Origin: Schistocephalus solidus
Lineage: Eukaryota > Platyhelminthes > Cestoda > Diphyllobothriidea > Diphyllobothriidae
Direction of reading: 5' to 3'
Length of the DNA stretch: 64,000 bases
NCBI GenBank assembly: GCA_017591395.1
Contig: WEDG01003476.1
Span: forward strand, 32,102-96,101
Shown: positions 53,476-64,000 of the stretch, one piece after another
Layout of the letters: each line of letters opens with the position of its first letter
Position numbering within the stretch: position 1 is the first letter of the stretch
Notes under the pieces: model-generated
What the model was told of the DNA's origin: nothing
The model's database searches: none
Seen by the model: the letters and a program-made list of their open reading frames with translations, nothing else
Program-made: the position numbers and the translations under genes

Positions 53476-55235
53476 TTCCAGCAACGTTCACGAGCTTAAA
53501 CTAGGTCTTTTAAGAACATTATAGTCAGACTAGGCGCCTATGGCTGCAGCGGAGGCCTTCAACTTTCTAATCTGCCCTCCCCCACTCACACCAGAAACCT
53601 TTTTGTTATTTTCATTCATCGGTTCTGCCACTGTCTCCTTCCTGTCGCAGTCTTGCCTCATCCACCTTCTACAATTCTTCTCCACTCTGCTCTTCTGCTT
53701 CATCTTCTTTGACAATATAGGAGATTCTGTTAGAAGTTAGACAGGAGACCTTCGAATCTTGGTTTTTACACTCTCTTGCACAAAGTAAGACTGTACTTTG
53801 CCGGTAATCGCGAGCTCTAGTTACTAAAAGGATGTGTTTTTGTGAAGAGGATCTCACCCCGCAGATGACGATATTATGTGATACGGTGGTGCACTTCCAG
53901 ATGGCGAATGCTAGAGAATGTGAAGGGCAGGGATGACGTGTATGGTTCCTTAGTAGAATATGAGAACAGGAACCGACGCAATACAGGTGTCTTTGCACCA
54001 TGTTCCAGGGTAACTATGACTAGAGTAAGGTAGGGTTTAGCTAAGGTTTAAGTCTAACAATCATGGCTGTGGTTTAAGTTAGGGTGTGCCTTAGGATTGA
54101 TACAAAGGAATCTTCACACTTCCTAGAACTATGCACACGCAACTTGGATGTGGTTTTCCTATTTCAATGTCCTGTTATGTATGCAGTTCTTACGAAGTGA
54201 AGTAGCTGGCGACATGACAGCTTATTTAGTAGCGTTTTGTTCTGCAACAGCGGTTGTGCTTTTTTGAGTCTATAAGATCAGCGTTAGGTTGGCAGAAAGG
54301 TTGGGCATAAAGTGGAACAAGTTGGTAGACAGCATATGGATCAAACAAAATCATCAGGAGTACGAACTGGAGTTAGGTTCTCGTAGCAAAAGCCGTGGGC
54401 AGACCCTGACAACTAAAACTTCCAATCCATGTCCCGAGCTGGAAGCGAAGAATTTAGACGCCCGTAGAGATAGAGAAAGATAGAGGGAGAGAGTATTGTA
54501 TTCTGTGCATAAGGAATGCATAATAGGTTAGATAAAGTTGCAGACCAGCCGATGGTTGCACTGGCGTGGAGTGGGCGTCCGTATGTCACTAGGGCCGGAG
54601 CCTGTGTTCTGAGCATGGGGCATGTCCCTGTCAGTCTCGAAGTCGATTAGCCCATTTTACTGGTTGTGCTTGGTCGAACGACCGAAAGTCTTGCGGGGAT
54701 TGGCCAAACGTTGACGATGACACGTAAGATTAAGTAAATCACTTGGTATCGTTTCCAGGCTGCAGCAACACTGGACCGAGTCTTTACGCCGCGCACCAAA
54801 CGTGGACAATGAATGGAATGAGAAAATGGTCTGAAATGTAGAAAATCTAGATTTTGTTAAAAAAAATGCATTGAACTGTAAAGGGGGACTGAGCAATACA
54901 GAAAATAATGGTGGTTACGTTCACAAATGATCCATATGGGGTGGGTAGTGGTCCCTTTCGACTACCGGTGGGGAGGGGAGAGCTGTGGACAGCTGTGGTC
55001 CTGATGGGGTAGTGCCGTGGAAATCGAGGGAGCAGATTAAGCAGAGAACAGTTGTTAGGAGAGGGACACCAGCCATCTTCACGGGCACATGGTTACACTT
55101 GGATCCCGCTAAAAGTGTCATCACTCCATTCGAACAACTCTGTTCATGACGTGGTATATTAGAGAACCTCACACTATCGAACAACCAACTGCCGCTGGTG
55201 TGCACGGTTGCAGCAGACGTCCTTTCGCGGCAGGT
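53476..55235. other. Non-coding stretch downstream of innexin
   Basis: GGGTTTAG/GGTTTAAG words at about 54,030-54,090 recall the CCCTAA repeat. The 144-codon - strand frame at 54,921-55,355 has no recognisable domain and overlaps a repeat. Confidence 0.4.
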
Positions 55236-55560
55236 TAAGCCATTAGAATAGTATAGAAAGCGAACGACTGGGACACCAGTTGGGAGAATGTTGCATTCTG
55301 TACAGGAGCATTGGAGAAAGGGTTGGCATAAGCTGGCAGTCCTACGAGGGCACACATCCGGCGCCGCGAGAGCTGTGTCGCCGATGACGAGACAATGGAC
55401 CAGTGGTCACAGCGCATTGACCGAGAGCATGTCTGAATCATCCATGACGGTGATTGGCCGGTTTGGAAAGCTGTGATTGGTCGAGAATTAAACTGTCACC
55501 GGTGTGCACGTGCTGCGAGAGTCGCAGCGCTGCAGCCGGCACCGGCCACTAGATCCCGAC
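55236..55560 (+). repeat. Unnamed repeat, partner at 57,675-57,970
   Basis: TTGGGAGAATGTTGCATTCTGTACAG, CGAGGGCACAC and GTGATTGG recur in the same order and orientation at 57,675-57,970 (TTGGGAGTATGAGGCATTCTGTACAG, CGAGGGCACGC, GTGATTGG). Family unknown. Confidence 0.5.
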
Positions 55561-55964
55561 CACGTCCACTACGCGCGCCCATTTTCATGTTATCCGCGAC
55601 GATACGCTTGTACACACTGAAGAAGAGAATTTCGGTGAATGCACGGCTCCGATCTCATCATCGGACCTATGCAAGCACCAACCATTATTTCAATCGCCGT
55701 GGTATAGCGGATATCCTGTAACCTTTTTTGATTGGGTTTCCCCTCTTACTTTGCCCAAAATTGGTACTCAACAGGTTTTACTGACAAAGGCTGGAAGGGC
55801 CATTTTTAATTCTGTTTTCTCTTCAGCCAGCTATAAACCAACCAAAGATCCACAATTTAAAATTGAAGCTGGTTGAATATTGAGCTGAACTGTCGATAGA
55901 AGCGAACAGGTGAGTTTCAGGAAACACTTCAGAAGTAGATAATGTGATCGCTGTAAAAAGAAGC

Positions 55965-56033
55965 CTATTGGCCCGACGTTCTGGATTCTCTCTCGAACCC
56001 ATCATCAGAGCGCGTTTCAGAAAAGGGCAATAG
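55965..56033 (-). ncRNA. Hammerhead-like core in PLE terminal region
   Basis: On the - strand: CTGATGA (56,008-56,002), a seven-pair stem II (TGGGTTC/GAATCCA around GAGAGA, one G-U), then GAACGTC (55,981-55,975; one A short of GAAAC). Sequences farther out, CTATTGCCC (56,033-56,025) and GGGCCAATAG (55,974-55,965), are complementary and could form stem I, but an unpaired stretch of about 16 nt separates them from the core. Related to 17,243-17,276. Confidence 0.5.
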
Positions 56034-56600
56034 AGCGCCGTTTTTCTAGGACGCAGCCACCAGGCAATCTCATGCCCGTAAAATTACGAGTATTCGTGTT
56101 CATCACTGGGGGTCGCAGTTGATACGATTATTGCTAGTCCATCTGTACCCGAGTCGTCACTTGCCGTCATTTTATCGCCATTTTTGATTTTTGGCGAAAC
56201 GATTGCCCGATCATTTTGCTCGCTCTCACCGACATCCTACCCGCGTGGCTAGGAATTTTTCCCCAGCAAAATCGCAGAACAGAATGTGGAGCCACGAGGT
56301 CATTGCGCTTGTTACTTGAACACGGACTGGAGAACGATGACTTTAGCAATTCACGGCTCACTCGGTTGTTAGGAGTGATCTCACAGTTTCTCCGATGTAG
56401 CTGCTTTGTCCGAAACTGCAACAGACCCGGTAAACGACTCCCGACGTTTCCTGTCGCGGCAGTGGGTCTTTCGACCTCATGACCTGTCGCTTGATGGTTG
56501 CTTTCGGTGTGTGCCGAGCTTCAACTTCAATTGACGGCTTCCGAGGCACAAGTAACGCAGTATTTATAAGGCTCAGATAAGAGGCAACTGCATGCCGACA
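55965..56600 (-). mobile_element. PLE relic: endonuclease and terminal region
   Basis: The - strand reads ATIKRQVMRSKDPLPRQETSG, then VVYRVCCSFGQSSYIGET (GIY-YIG signature, about 56,450-56,395). After a shift and deletion comes NRVSRELLKSSFSSPCSSNKRNDLVAPHSVLRF (to about 56,260). It ends in a terminal region with a hammerhead-like core. An upstream ATAAATACTGCGTTACTTGTGCC at about 56,540-56,562 matches the terminal region at 17.3 kb. Confidence 0.75.
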
Positions 56601-57674
56601 GTAATTATTAGCACTCGCTTTCGTTGCTGAGGGTCGTAGTTCATGTGATGCTTGCTAGCGAGGCGTTAATCGCTATGATTTCATCACTATTGAGCTGCAT
56701 GCTCCGCTCTCCTTTAATAAAGGGCTCGTATCGTCTAAATTATTGAGCATATACAGGGCACTACAAAAATCCTGACCCAGTCTCGTTTTATAGGAGAAAA
56801 TGAAGGAAACAGTAGGGGGGGGGTGACACTGTATGCAAAGTAGAAGCCTGATTGTGATCAGAACCCGCGATGCCCAGCCGACTCCTGACTTGCGCGCGCA
56901 TCTGTCCGCTAGGGTGACACAGGCGTGAATAAACAAGCTTCACATAAGTGTCAGTCAGTGGCAGTCTGATCAGTTGATTCGGTGATAGCCGAGATTGTGG
57001 GCGTCTGTGATTTACCGTCCCAATTAGGTGTCCCCTAATTGAACCTGATTGTAGGAAATTAGAGAGTTTAGGTACCAGTGGAGCATGACTCTTGACTACC
57101 AAGTGGACCCAGATTGAAATTGCAGGTGGTCCCCATCCACGATCTAAATTTTGTTGACTAACGTTAGAAAATGGTCATTCCAGTCTCACTTTTAACTGGC
57201 AGTTCGAATTTTTTAGACCTGACAGCCCGGCGCTATTCAACCACCTGTGAGTGCTATAGATTACAATTAGAAGGCTAAGCGGAAGGCGCATATTTCGTGT
57301 TCCAGTCGGGTCAGATTAGTAAACATCACGATTATGCTAGCACTATGGACTTATGATTAATCTACGAGCATCAAAGTTAGGAGCTTATCGGCCACTTAGC
57401 CAGAGCAGAGCATAGTTTCCGTGTTTTTAACTGGAAAATACCGATGACCAGCAACTGAGTAGAGACATTTGAGAAAAGAAATTGTCGATGCAATCGCAAC
57501 TGCGAGTTCCAAGTAACAGTTGAGAAGAGGTAGACACGATCACTTAAATGGCCGAACACGCGGCAGCAGTGCAGATTACTGAAGACAACTCTCAACTCAA
57601 AACCCAATTAACGAGAGCCGGCCACACAGTCGAGTCCACGATACCATCACGGCAGCTGAAGTTCTTAGGGAGAC
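56601..57674. other. Non-coding stretch
   Basis: No gene. About 57,152-57,192 (CTAACGTTAGAAAATGGTCATTCCAGTCTC) looks like a SINE ribozyme tail that lost CTGATGA. Confidence 0.4.
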
Positions 57675-57970
57675 TACGACCTCTAGTTCTGCTCCCGTAT
57701 AAGAAGAGAAAAATTGGGATGTCAGTTGGGAGTATGAGGCATTCTGTACAGAACTGACGCTGGAAGAAGATGCCAGCAGAACGAGGGCACGCCCGACAGC
57801 CGCGAGGGCGGCGTCCCGAAGTACGAGATAGTGGCGAGGTCATGTGTGAGTTAGCCTTGAAGGTGATTGGTCAGTTTTAACAGCCGGGACTGGTAAAGAA
57901 TCAGACAGCCATTGGTTCGCACGTGCAACTAGTCGTGAGAGGACCAGCGTTGAGAGTCTGGCCACTACAC
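57675..57970 (+). repeat. Unnamed repeat, partner of 55,236-55,560
   Basis: Colinear, same orientation as the 55.2-kb copy. Open frames crossing it (57,548-57,757 and 57,843-57,592) are not conserved between the copies. Confidence 0.5.
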
Positions 57971-58899
57971 TGATAGTGCCCTCCCACCGCATTGCTGAAC
58001 TCGATGAACATATTTATAACGCTACTCGCTGACATCCGTTCACTAGGTATGCACGTTCAAGCCTGGATGGGACAGAGGGCGCTGGAAGTATAGTCGGTTA
58101 GTAAGCAGTCACCGCTCTAAAGGCACTCTAACTGCGACTTTATTAGCATTGCCAGTTTAGCGTGTGGGGCAGTAATCGCTACTCCCGAGTTGAATACCAA
58201 GTTCCAAAACAAGTTGTACCGTACTTTTATCGGTAGAGCGGAACCAAAGTTTCAGTTCATTCTCACTGCATTTTTATCCAAAATCTTCCTTGTCAAAAAG
58301 TCAACTCGATCAGAGGCCAACTCCCTGTTCTCTGAATAAATATATAGTACAAGATTTCATCGGCAGCAAACTGAGCATTCTCGGATACATAAAAGAACGA
58401 AATGTACCCCTGTTGAGTATAACTTCCGATAATTTAGTGGAGATTTACTCTTTTATGAAGACACTGTTTCAAACGAATATAGCCACAGCTGGTCGCATAA
58501 GTTCCTCGGAGTGCATGAAATTAGGGTAAGGACGGATATGAATGTTGAAGCACACAAAAAATATCGATAAAACTCCGCTCAGTAGAAGCGGATCAGCGGT
58601 TGGTGTGAAGTAAAAGTAACTGCTGAGGCATTTATGCGGAATTCATCTGGATACTTGGAAGGTATCTTGAATTATTTGGCTGGGGAATACCGAATTGGGC
58701 TAAAGATGGTTCAGGACAGAGAAATAGGCAATGGTGGTGCGGGTTAGTAATTTTCACTTACCGGAGTATTTCAGGTAGAAGTAGTACTGATTCTATCTTG
58801 GCACTGGACCCGTTTCAGTAAGAGAGGAGTGATTTCAGGCTCGTTATTGCCTGTGAAGACTCTAGATTTAGTTCAAAGGCACAATGCGACGAGCATGCC
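57971..58899. other. Non-coding stretch, nothing recognised
   Basis: No repeat or coding signal. Confidence 0.4.
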
Positions 58900-59090
58900 C
58901 CGATCACAACCGGTAGGACAACGGGCTTTGTGGCTTAATGGTAGACCGTTAAACTCAAGGACCAAAGATCCCTGGTTTGAATCTCAGGTGTTTGACATTT
59001 CGGGATTATTATGGCTGGCTGATGATGGCTACTAAGCCAGAAATTTCAATTCTGTTCTCTTTTGACTTGTTGGTAGTACAGTACCGCCAC
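58900..59090 (+). repeat. tRNA-derived SINE with hammerhead domain
   Basis: CGATCACAACCGGTAGGACAACGGG..TGTGGCTTAATGGTAGACCGTTAAACTCAAGG head, B-box-like TGGTTTGAATCTC (58,974-58,986), then ribozyme tail. Related head fragment at 17,695. Confidence 0.7.
59013..59056 (+). ncRNA. Hammerhead ribozyme, core intact
   Basis: CTGATGA at 59,019-59,025, stem II TGGCT-ACTA-AGCCA (59,026-59,039, five Watson-Crick pairs), GAAA at 59,040-59,043. Stem I is weakened (GGCTGG against TCTGTTC). The first stem II pair is U-A here and C-G at 50 kb, a compensatory change. Confidence 0.65.
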
Positions 59091-59149
59091 GATCTATAGT
59101 ATCGCACGAAGAGCGTAATGGTGAAGATGCGCTCCAGGATGCGTGATGT

Positions 59150-59300
59150 CTCAGGAGGACACGAGAATAAGAACCCCCCTCAAATGCCCTCGTGCTATAG
59201 TCCGGGACAGGTACCCATTCCCGTGCCCTATCCTTCACCCTAATCCAAACCTTTACCCAAGACTGAACCCTAACCCTACCCTTAACCTACCCTGCGTTGC
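59150..59300 (+). repeat. Dispersed CCCTAA-rich repeat
   Basis: CCCATTCCCGTGCCCTATCC then GAACCCTAACCCTACCCTTAACC. Only the end of the repeat is recognisable. Confidence 0.5.
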
Positions 59301-59624
59301 GGGTGTGTTTTATTTTCACGTTCATCTGATGACTCGACCAACATCCTACGAAATTGTTTGAATTAATTGTTGACTTTTCCCTTATTTTATAACTTTTTTC
59401 GGTAGAATGATTAATTATGATGATTCAATCGGATAACACAACAGAGGTGCGACGTTGATGTGTAAACAACACCCTATCCGATAACTATTTGTTAAGCTAA
59501 TTTGCGGACATAAAGAATAGTGGTTATAGGTAAATTCTGAACAGAGTTTTTAGTAAAGTTCAGATAAAGTCGTCTGCGAAGAAGGAATTCTGGAGTCTGT
59601 AATCGAGTTTGCAGCAGCTGAAAG
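59301..59624. other. Short non-coding gap
   Basis: AT-rich; nothing recognised. Confidence 0.4.
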
Positions 59625-62545
59625 TTAGACCGTCGATTACGACGAGGTACACCGTATGCTCCACAGTAGGACGATGGATTGCGCATGATTAATTTAAAGA
59701 GATAGTAGAGTTGCACTACATGTACCGCACTCTCTCGTCCGTTGCCCATCTATATCCGGTGTCAGGACAGAGTCTAGAAGACCGAAGATGGGGTTGGGCG
59801 CAAATTCATAAATGGCAAAAGTGGGTGGTGTGGCACTGGTGTCTCATAGATTGCTGCACCAGTCTTCCCGGATCTTTTCCATGCCGGTTTATCCTGGGCT
59901 AGGTCCTCCCAGGTCGCCAGGTTAATTTGCAGTTGCTTCAGAGATTTCTTCAAAGTGTCCTTGAAGCATCATTTTTGACCTCCCTGTCGGCGAGAACCCG
60001 TAGCAATGTCTCCGTAGAAAATTCGTTTAGGTAGTCGCTCGTCATCCATTCTCGCCAGGTGGCCACTCCATCGCAGTTGCACTTGCCTCAACATGGCGTA
60101 GATGCTGAGGATTCCGGTCCGCTCCAGGACTTCCGTGTCCGGGATCCTGTCTTGCCATCTCAGATTCAGTATTCTGCGGAGGCAGCTGAGATGAAAGTGA
60201 TTCAGCTTCCTGGCTTGGTTCGAGTAGACGGTCCAGGTCTCCGATCCGTAAAGGAGTGTCGTCAAGACGACGGCCTTGTACATCTTCCGTTTGGTGTTCA
60301 GGTGAATACCGTGGCGGTTCCACACGAAGGCTTGCAACCGGCCGAAGGTCTGACTAGCTTTGGAGATCCGTTGGGCAACCTCGTGGTCGATTCTCGTGTT
60401 GTGTGACAGCGTGCTTCCCATAAACGCAACGGTTTACACATTTTGAGTTGAGCACCGTTGACATTGATTCGGGGAGCATTGTATTCCCCGCTGTGCGGCG
60501 GTTGGTGCATGACAACCGTTTTGGCTGTACTGATTGTTAATCTGAAATTGGCTGTATTGATTGTTAGTCCTAAATTGGCGCAGCCTGTGTTGAAGAGGTC
60601 CATGCTATGTCACGGTGTTAAGGGCGGTCATCTGCGAAGAGCAAGTCATGGACTGTAGCCGTAGACACGCTCGTTTTGGCCTGCATACGCTTTACTGTTG
60701 AGAAGGTGCCCGTCAGTTCTGTAGGCGATGCGGATCCCAGGCTGTTCATCACGGTAGGCATCCATCTGCAAAACCAAAAACATGAGACTGAACTGAGTGG
60801 CAGCCACTACGCAGCCCTGCTCAACTCCACTGGTCTCTGCGAATGCTTCGGATACCGTCCCGTTTTCAGTGACGCGCACCATCATACCGTCATGAAGCTG
60901 ACGCACCATGTGCGTGAACCGCGCAGGACAGCCACGTTTCTGCATGACTTTCCACATTTCGTCGCGATTCACCGTGTCAAAGGCTTTCTTCAGATCAAAG
61001 AATGTAGATTATAGGTGGGATCGCATCTCCTGGCACTTCTCTTATAGCTAGCGAGCGGGGAATGTCATGCCGGTTGTTCCGGGGTGTCGCTGGAAGCCAC
61101 CTTGGCTTTGCAGGAGCAGGCCCTGCTCTAGGTGACCGTTAAGACGATTGAGAAGGATACGGTCGAAGATCGTCCCGGCGATGTGGAGCAACGAGATGCC
61201 TCTGTGAGTATCATAGAGTTGCTGGTTCCCCTTCCGTTTGTAGAGATGGACGATGGTCACGTCTTTGAAATCCTGAGGAACTTGTCCTTGGCGCCACATC
61301 TCCTGGAAGAGTGTTGTGATTTCTGCCATCAGCCGCGGTTCATCGTGCTTATAGACTTCCGTGGGATTGCGTCGGATCACGGTGCTTTCCCGCTAGAAAT
61401 CTGTTGCATGGCCCGGATGGTTTCTGGTAGGCAAGGCGGCAGATCCAGGACACTTAAGGGAGCCGGTCAATGGCAGCATCGGAGACAGCGGGTGAGCAAT
61501 TAAGGTCACTTCTGAAGTGCTCGGCCCGGTCTTGAGAATTTGCGATTTATCTGTCAGAAGTTTGTGCCATCAGAGCCGAGCAGTGGTGCAGTTCCCTTGA
61601 TGCAGGGGCTGTAGATGACTTCAATGGCTTTGAAAAATTTTTTCATTTCATTGCAGTTCGCATACCCCTGGATTTACTCAGCCTTTCGGATCCTCCAGGC
61701 GTCCTGCATCACCCGCAGCCGTTGCTGTACAACGCGGCGGCATCTGAAAAAGGCTGCTTTGGTGGCATCAGTCCGAAGGTCCATGAAGGCTTTGTGTAGT
61801 CCATTCTGAAAATCGAAACAGTGCGTAGGCAAATTTAACAAAAGAGTATTACGGATAGCCTTGGTTACCAGCACGTCCTGTAGATCTCGCCTCCGGACGA
61901 GAACATTGTCCAGCAGCTGCCAGCGCCGCGACCGAGGGTGCATCCACGTGGCCTTCTCCCGCGTCGGAAGGCGGAAGAAGGTGTTGGTCAGCAGGAGACG
62001 GTGTTCCACACAGGTTCGCAGAAGAAGGAGGCCGTTATCCTTACAGCTACCGAGACCATGGGGACCTAGCACTCCCTGCCAGACAGCATGATCTTTCCCG
62101 ACGCGAGCGTTGAAGTCACCAAGGACAATTAACCTATCGGCTTTCGGCACAGTGGCCAGCAGGGCGTGCAGGTCCTCTTAGAATTTGTTCTTCGCCGCAT
62201 CAGAGATCGTCATTGGAGGAGCGTAGGCGCTGATGATGGTGGCGAACTGGTCTCCCCAAAGAGGAAGGCGTAGGCTCATCGGACGATCATTGATACCCTA
62301 TGGCAGACAGGGCAGACGTCCCAGGATGTCGTTCTGGATGACAAAGGCAACAGCAGCGTCGCGTCGCTCTGCCTTTGGCCGGCCGCTCCAGCTGACCCTG
62401 CTCAGAGAATCGGGCTCACTGAGAGCAGCAATGTCCATCTTGTAGCGCGCCAGTTCTCGAGCGACTGGCGCCATCCTCCGTTCCGGCCGGTTGCTCCTAG
62501 GATTTTCTAAAAGGAACGAACATTCCAGGCTGCTAGGTCACTCAA
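59625..62545 (-). mobile_element. Zf-LINE copy F, internally deleted
   Basis: Endonuclease and RT relics with the zinc-finger array and most of the 3' UTR missing. Near 59,790-59,850 the sequence jumps from the 3' UTR end directly to the region just after the RT. Readable pieces: [29 protein letters not shown] (in 62,150-61,674), [34 protein letters not shown] (61,380-61,048), FFDLKKAFDTVNRD (motif A Asp present, about 61,000-60,960) and [19 protein letters not shown] (60,421-59,969). It shares the ADD-box shift and 18-bp deletion with copies A and C. 5' end truncated at about 62,545. Confidence 0.87.
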
Positions 62546-62782
62546 TTTTACTACGAACTCGCCTTAAACAAAGCCTTACTGTCACATACCTATAGAAGCT
62601 CTCTCTCTTTCGTTTCAGGCGTGATTCAGCGTTGTCGACGCATGAATCTACCTCGCCATCGGCCCGCATTGCCTGAGGCAGCAACCCAAGATACTTTACA
62701 GAGTAAATCCCTCAGTATAGTGTCTTCGATCGAATTTTCCTCTTGCTACCATAGGCTTGGTCTGTGTTTGTAGTATGAATGT

Positions 62783-63570
62783 ACGCTAGTTATCATAACA
62801 ATTATGGGTTCTCCAGGGTTGAGAATGAGGAGGCTTGCTATTATATACATCTTCTATATCAATTGTTATATAGATTCAAGGAAATCTCTGGCTTTAAGCA
62901 TATGGAAACAGATGAATAGTAGTGAAAATGCAATTCCTTGGGCACATGTCAAAAGGAGAAGAGGCGTTTGCCGGAATTGGTTTATTTGAAGTTTGATGTT
63001 TCCAGTACTGGTTACGCCTACTCATCTTCAGAGATTGCGCTGTCTTGCACACATCCACATTATCGGAGCATTTTTAGCGATTCGTTGGTCACCAATACCG
63101 ATTGTGGAATTGAATCTGACCCCACCCCCTCTCAGCGTGACCTGTCTCGCCCCCCGTCCTCGTTGGCGGCCGCAACTGTTGTACACCGTGACTGTCTTCT
63201 GTTAAAAGCAATTTTACAAACAGATGGGCTTGAGAAGCAAAGTTTTGCGGCCGGACATCCAGGTTTGTGGCACCTGCCTTGATTTTTGATCATCGTCTCG
63301 ACCCACAATTTCAGCGGCATCAAAGTTGAAGGAAGGATCTATTTGCAAGCCCAACTGATGCTCATGCATTCCCGTTTGTAGCCATAAACCTGTTTTTCCA
63401 AGGCTGCTTCATGCCGCGCAACTACACTTAAGTCGGTAAACAACGGTTGACTTCTCTTGTTTGGACCGCATCAATTTTCAGCGATTTGTTGGATCAGGCC
63501 TGTGAGCAAATTCTTCTCCAAATGGCGGAAATGATCTGCAAAACTCTCCAGTCTTTGAAGATGAGTGGTT
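62783..63570 (-). mobile_element. PLE endonuclease fragment next to Zf-LINE G
   Basis: Near-identical inverted copy of 25,778-26,524, including ATTGTTATAT..GATTCAAGGAAATCTCTGGCTTTA and the FNFDAAEI-type endonuclease end. Begins at about 62,783, where the match stops (AACCCATAATTGTTATGATAACT on both sides). Confidence 0.7.
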
Positions 63571-64000
63571 GAAATTACTCCTACCCACTCTCAAAAAATC
63601 ATACGGTGGGGGTGACGACAACCCAGTAGGTGGTCCAGGCTTACTTGGGTCGCTCTCTCACTAGAACAAAATCGTGACCCATAGTTGAGTTCGGCAGCCG
63701 CCTGGGATATCCGAACAGCCCTATTTAGGGACAACACTGCTGGCCTCCTCGCAGAGAAAGGGGCTAGAAAAGGTGCCCTAAACAAATGCAGGGTCTCACG
63801 TCTTCTACAACTGGCCTCGGCTCGCAGATCTCAAAATACGTGATCGTAAAACTCAAACAAACAACATTATCCCCCGATCCTAGCCCCCGCGCCATACCCT
63901 CTGGGCTGCTCGAGTGAGTCCGCTAAGACTAGCAGCCTGATTGTTCGCTCCTAGACAATCCGAGGAGCAAACGGCCGGAACGTAGGACGGCGCCATTGCT
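63571..64000 (+). mobile_element. Zf-LINE copy G, 5' end, cut by window edge
   Basis: 5' UTR (63,571 to about 63,905) and the first codons of the endonuclease, matching the reverse complement of 25,370-25,777. A base is missing in the start region (TGATTGTTCGCTCCTAGACAATCC), so the frame is already broken. Continues beyond the window. Confidence 0.85.

Noticed and set aside
54921..55355. 144-codon - strand open frame as a gene
   Set aside because: No recognisable domain, overlaps a repeat whose other copy does not keep the frame.

Overview
The window looks like nuclear DNA of a parasitic flatworm, most likely a tapeworm of the Diphyllobothrium/Spirometra/Schistocephalus kind. That is inferred from family content, not from a database search. 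It holds one invertebrate gap-junction (innexin) gene with short exons and long repeat-filled introns, APE-type non-LTR retrotransposons, Penelope-like elements (PLEs) with GIY-YIG endonuclease, and tRNA-headed SINEs carrying a hammerhead ribozyme, an architecture known from the Sm-alpha elements of schistosomes. There is no sign of bacterial operons, CRISPR or phage.

Layout. 1-5,097: a non-LTR element (called Zf-LINE here because its ORF ends in a zinc-finger array) on the + strand, abutting a PLE fragment on the - strand. 5,100-6,700: unique DNA and small repeat relics. 6,700-11,857: a nearly full-length Zf-LINE on the - strand. 12-15 kb: endonuclease relics of a second LINE family and a transposase-like relic. 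17.2-20.7 kb: PLE relics in both orientations. 20.7-25.8 kb: a second long Zf-LINE on the - strand between two + strand PLE fragments, forming an inverted counterpart of 1-5,097 and of 62.8-64.0 kb. 26-45 kb: mostly non-coding, with dispersed CCCTAA-rich repeats, SINEs, a PLE relic, a 3' Zf-LINE fragment (33.5-35.4 kb) and a foldback hairpin. 45,240-53,388: the innexin gene, three recognisable coding exons on the + strand (488 codons as modelled). Its introns contain a Zf-LINE tail, a foldback arm and two LINE-2 relics, one interrupted by a hammerhead SINE. 53.5-59.6 kb: non-coding DNA, a PLE relic and a SINE. 59.6-64.0 kb: an internally deleted Zf-LINE (-), a PLE fragment (-) and the 5' end of another Zf-LINE (+) that runs off the window.

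The only clear host gene is the innexin. All retroelement reading frames inspected are broken by stops or frameshifts. The most interesting item is the SINE at 49,979-50,252. It has a visible 12-bp target-site duplication, sits inside a LINE-2 reverse transcriptase relic inside innexin intron 2, and carries a complete-looking type I hammerhead ribozyme in the sense orientation of the innexin pre-mRNA. Other SINE copies keep the core, including one compensatory change in stem II. The PLE relics carry a second, less complete hammerhead-like core. Boundaries of repeats were set by eye and may be off by tens of bases.
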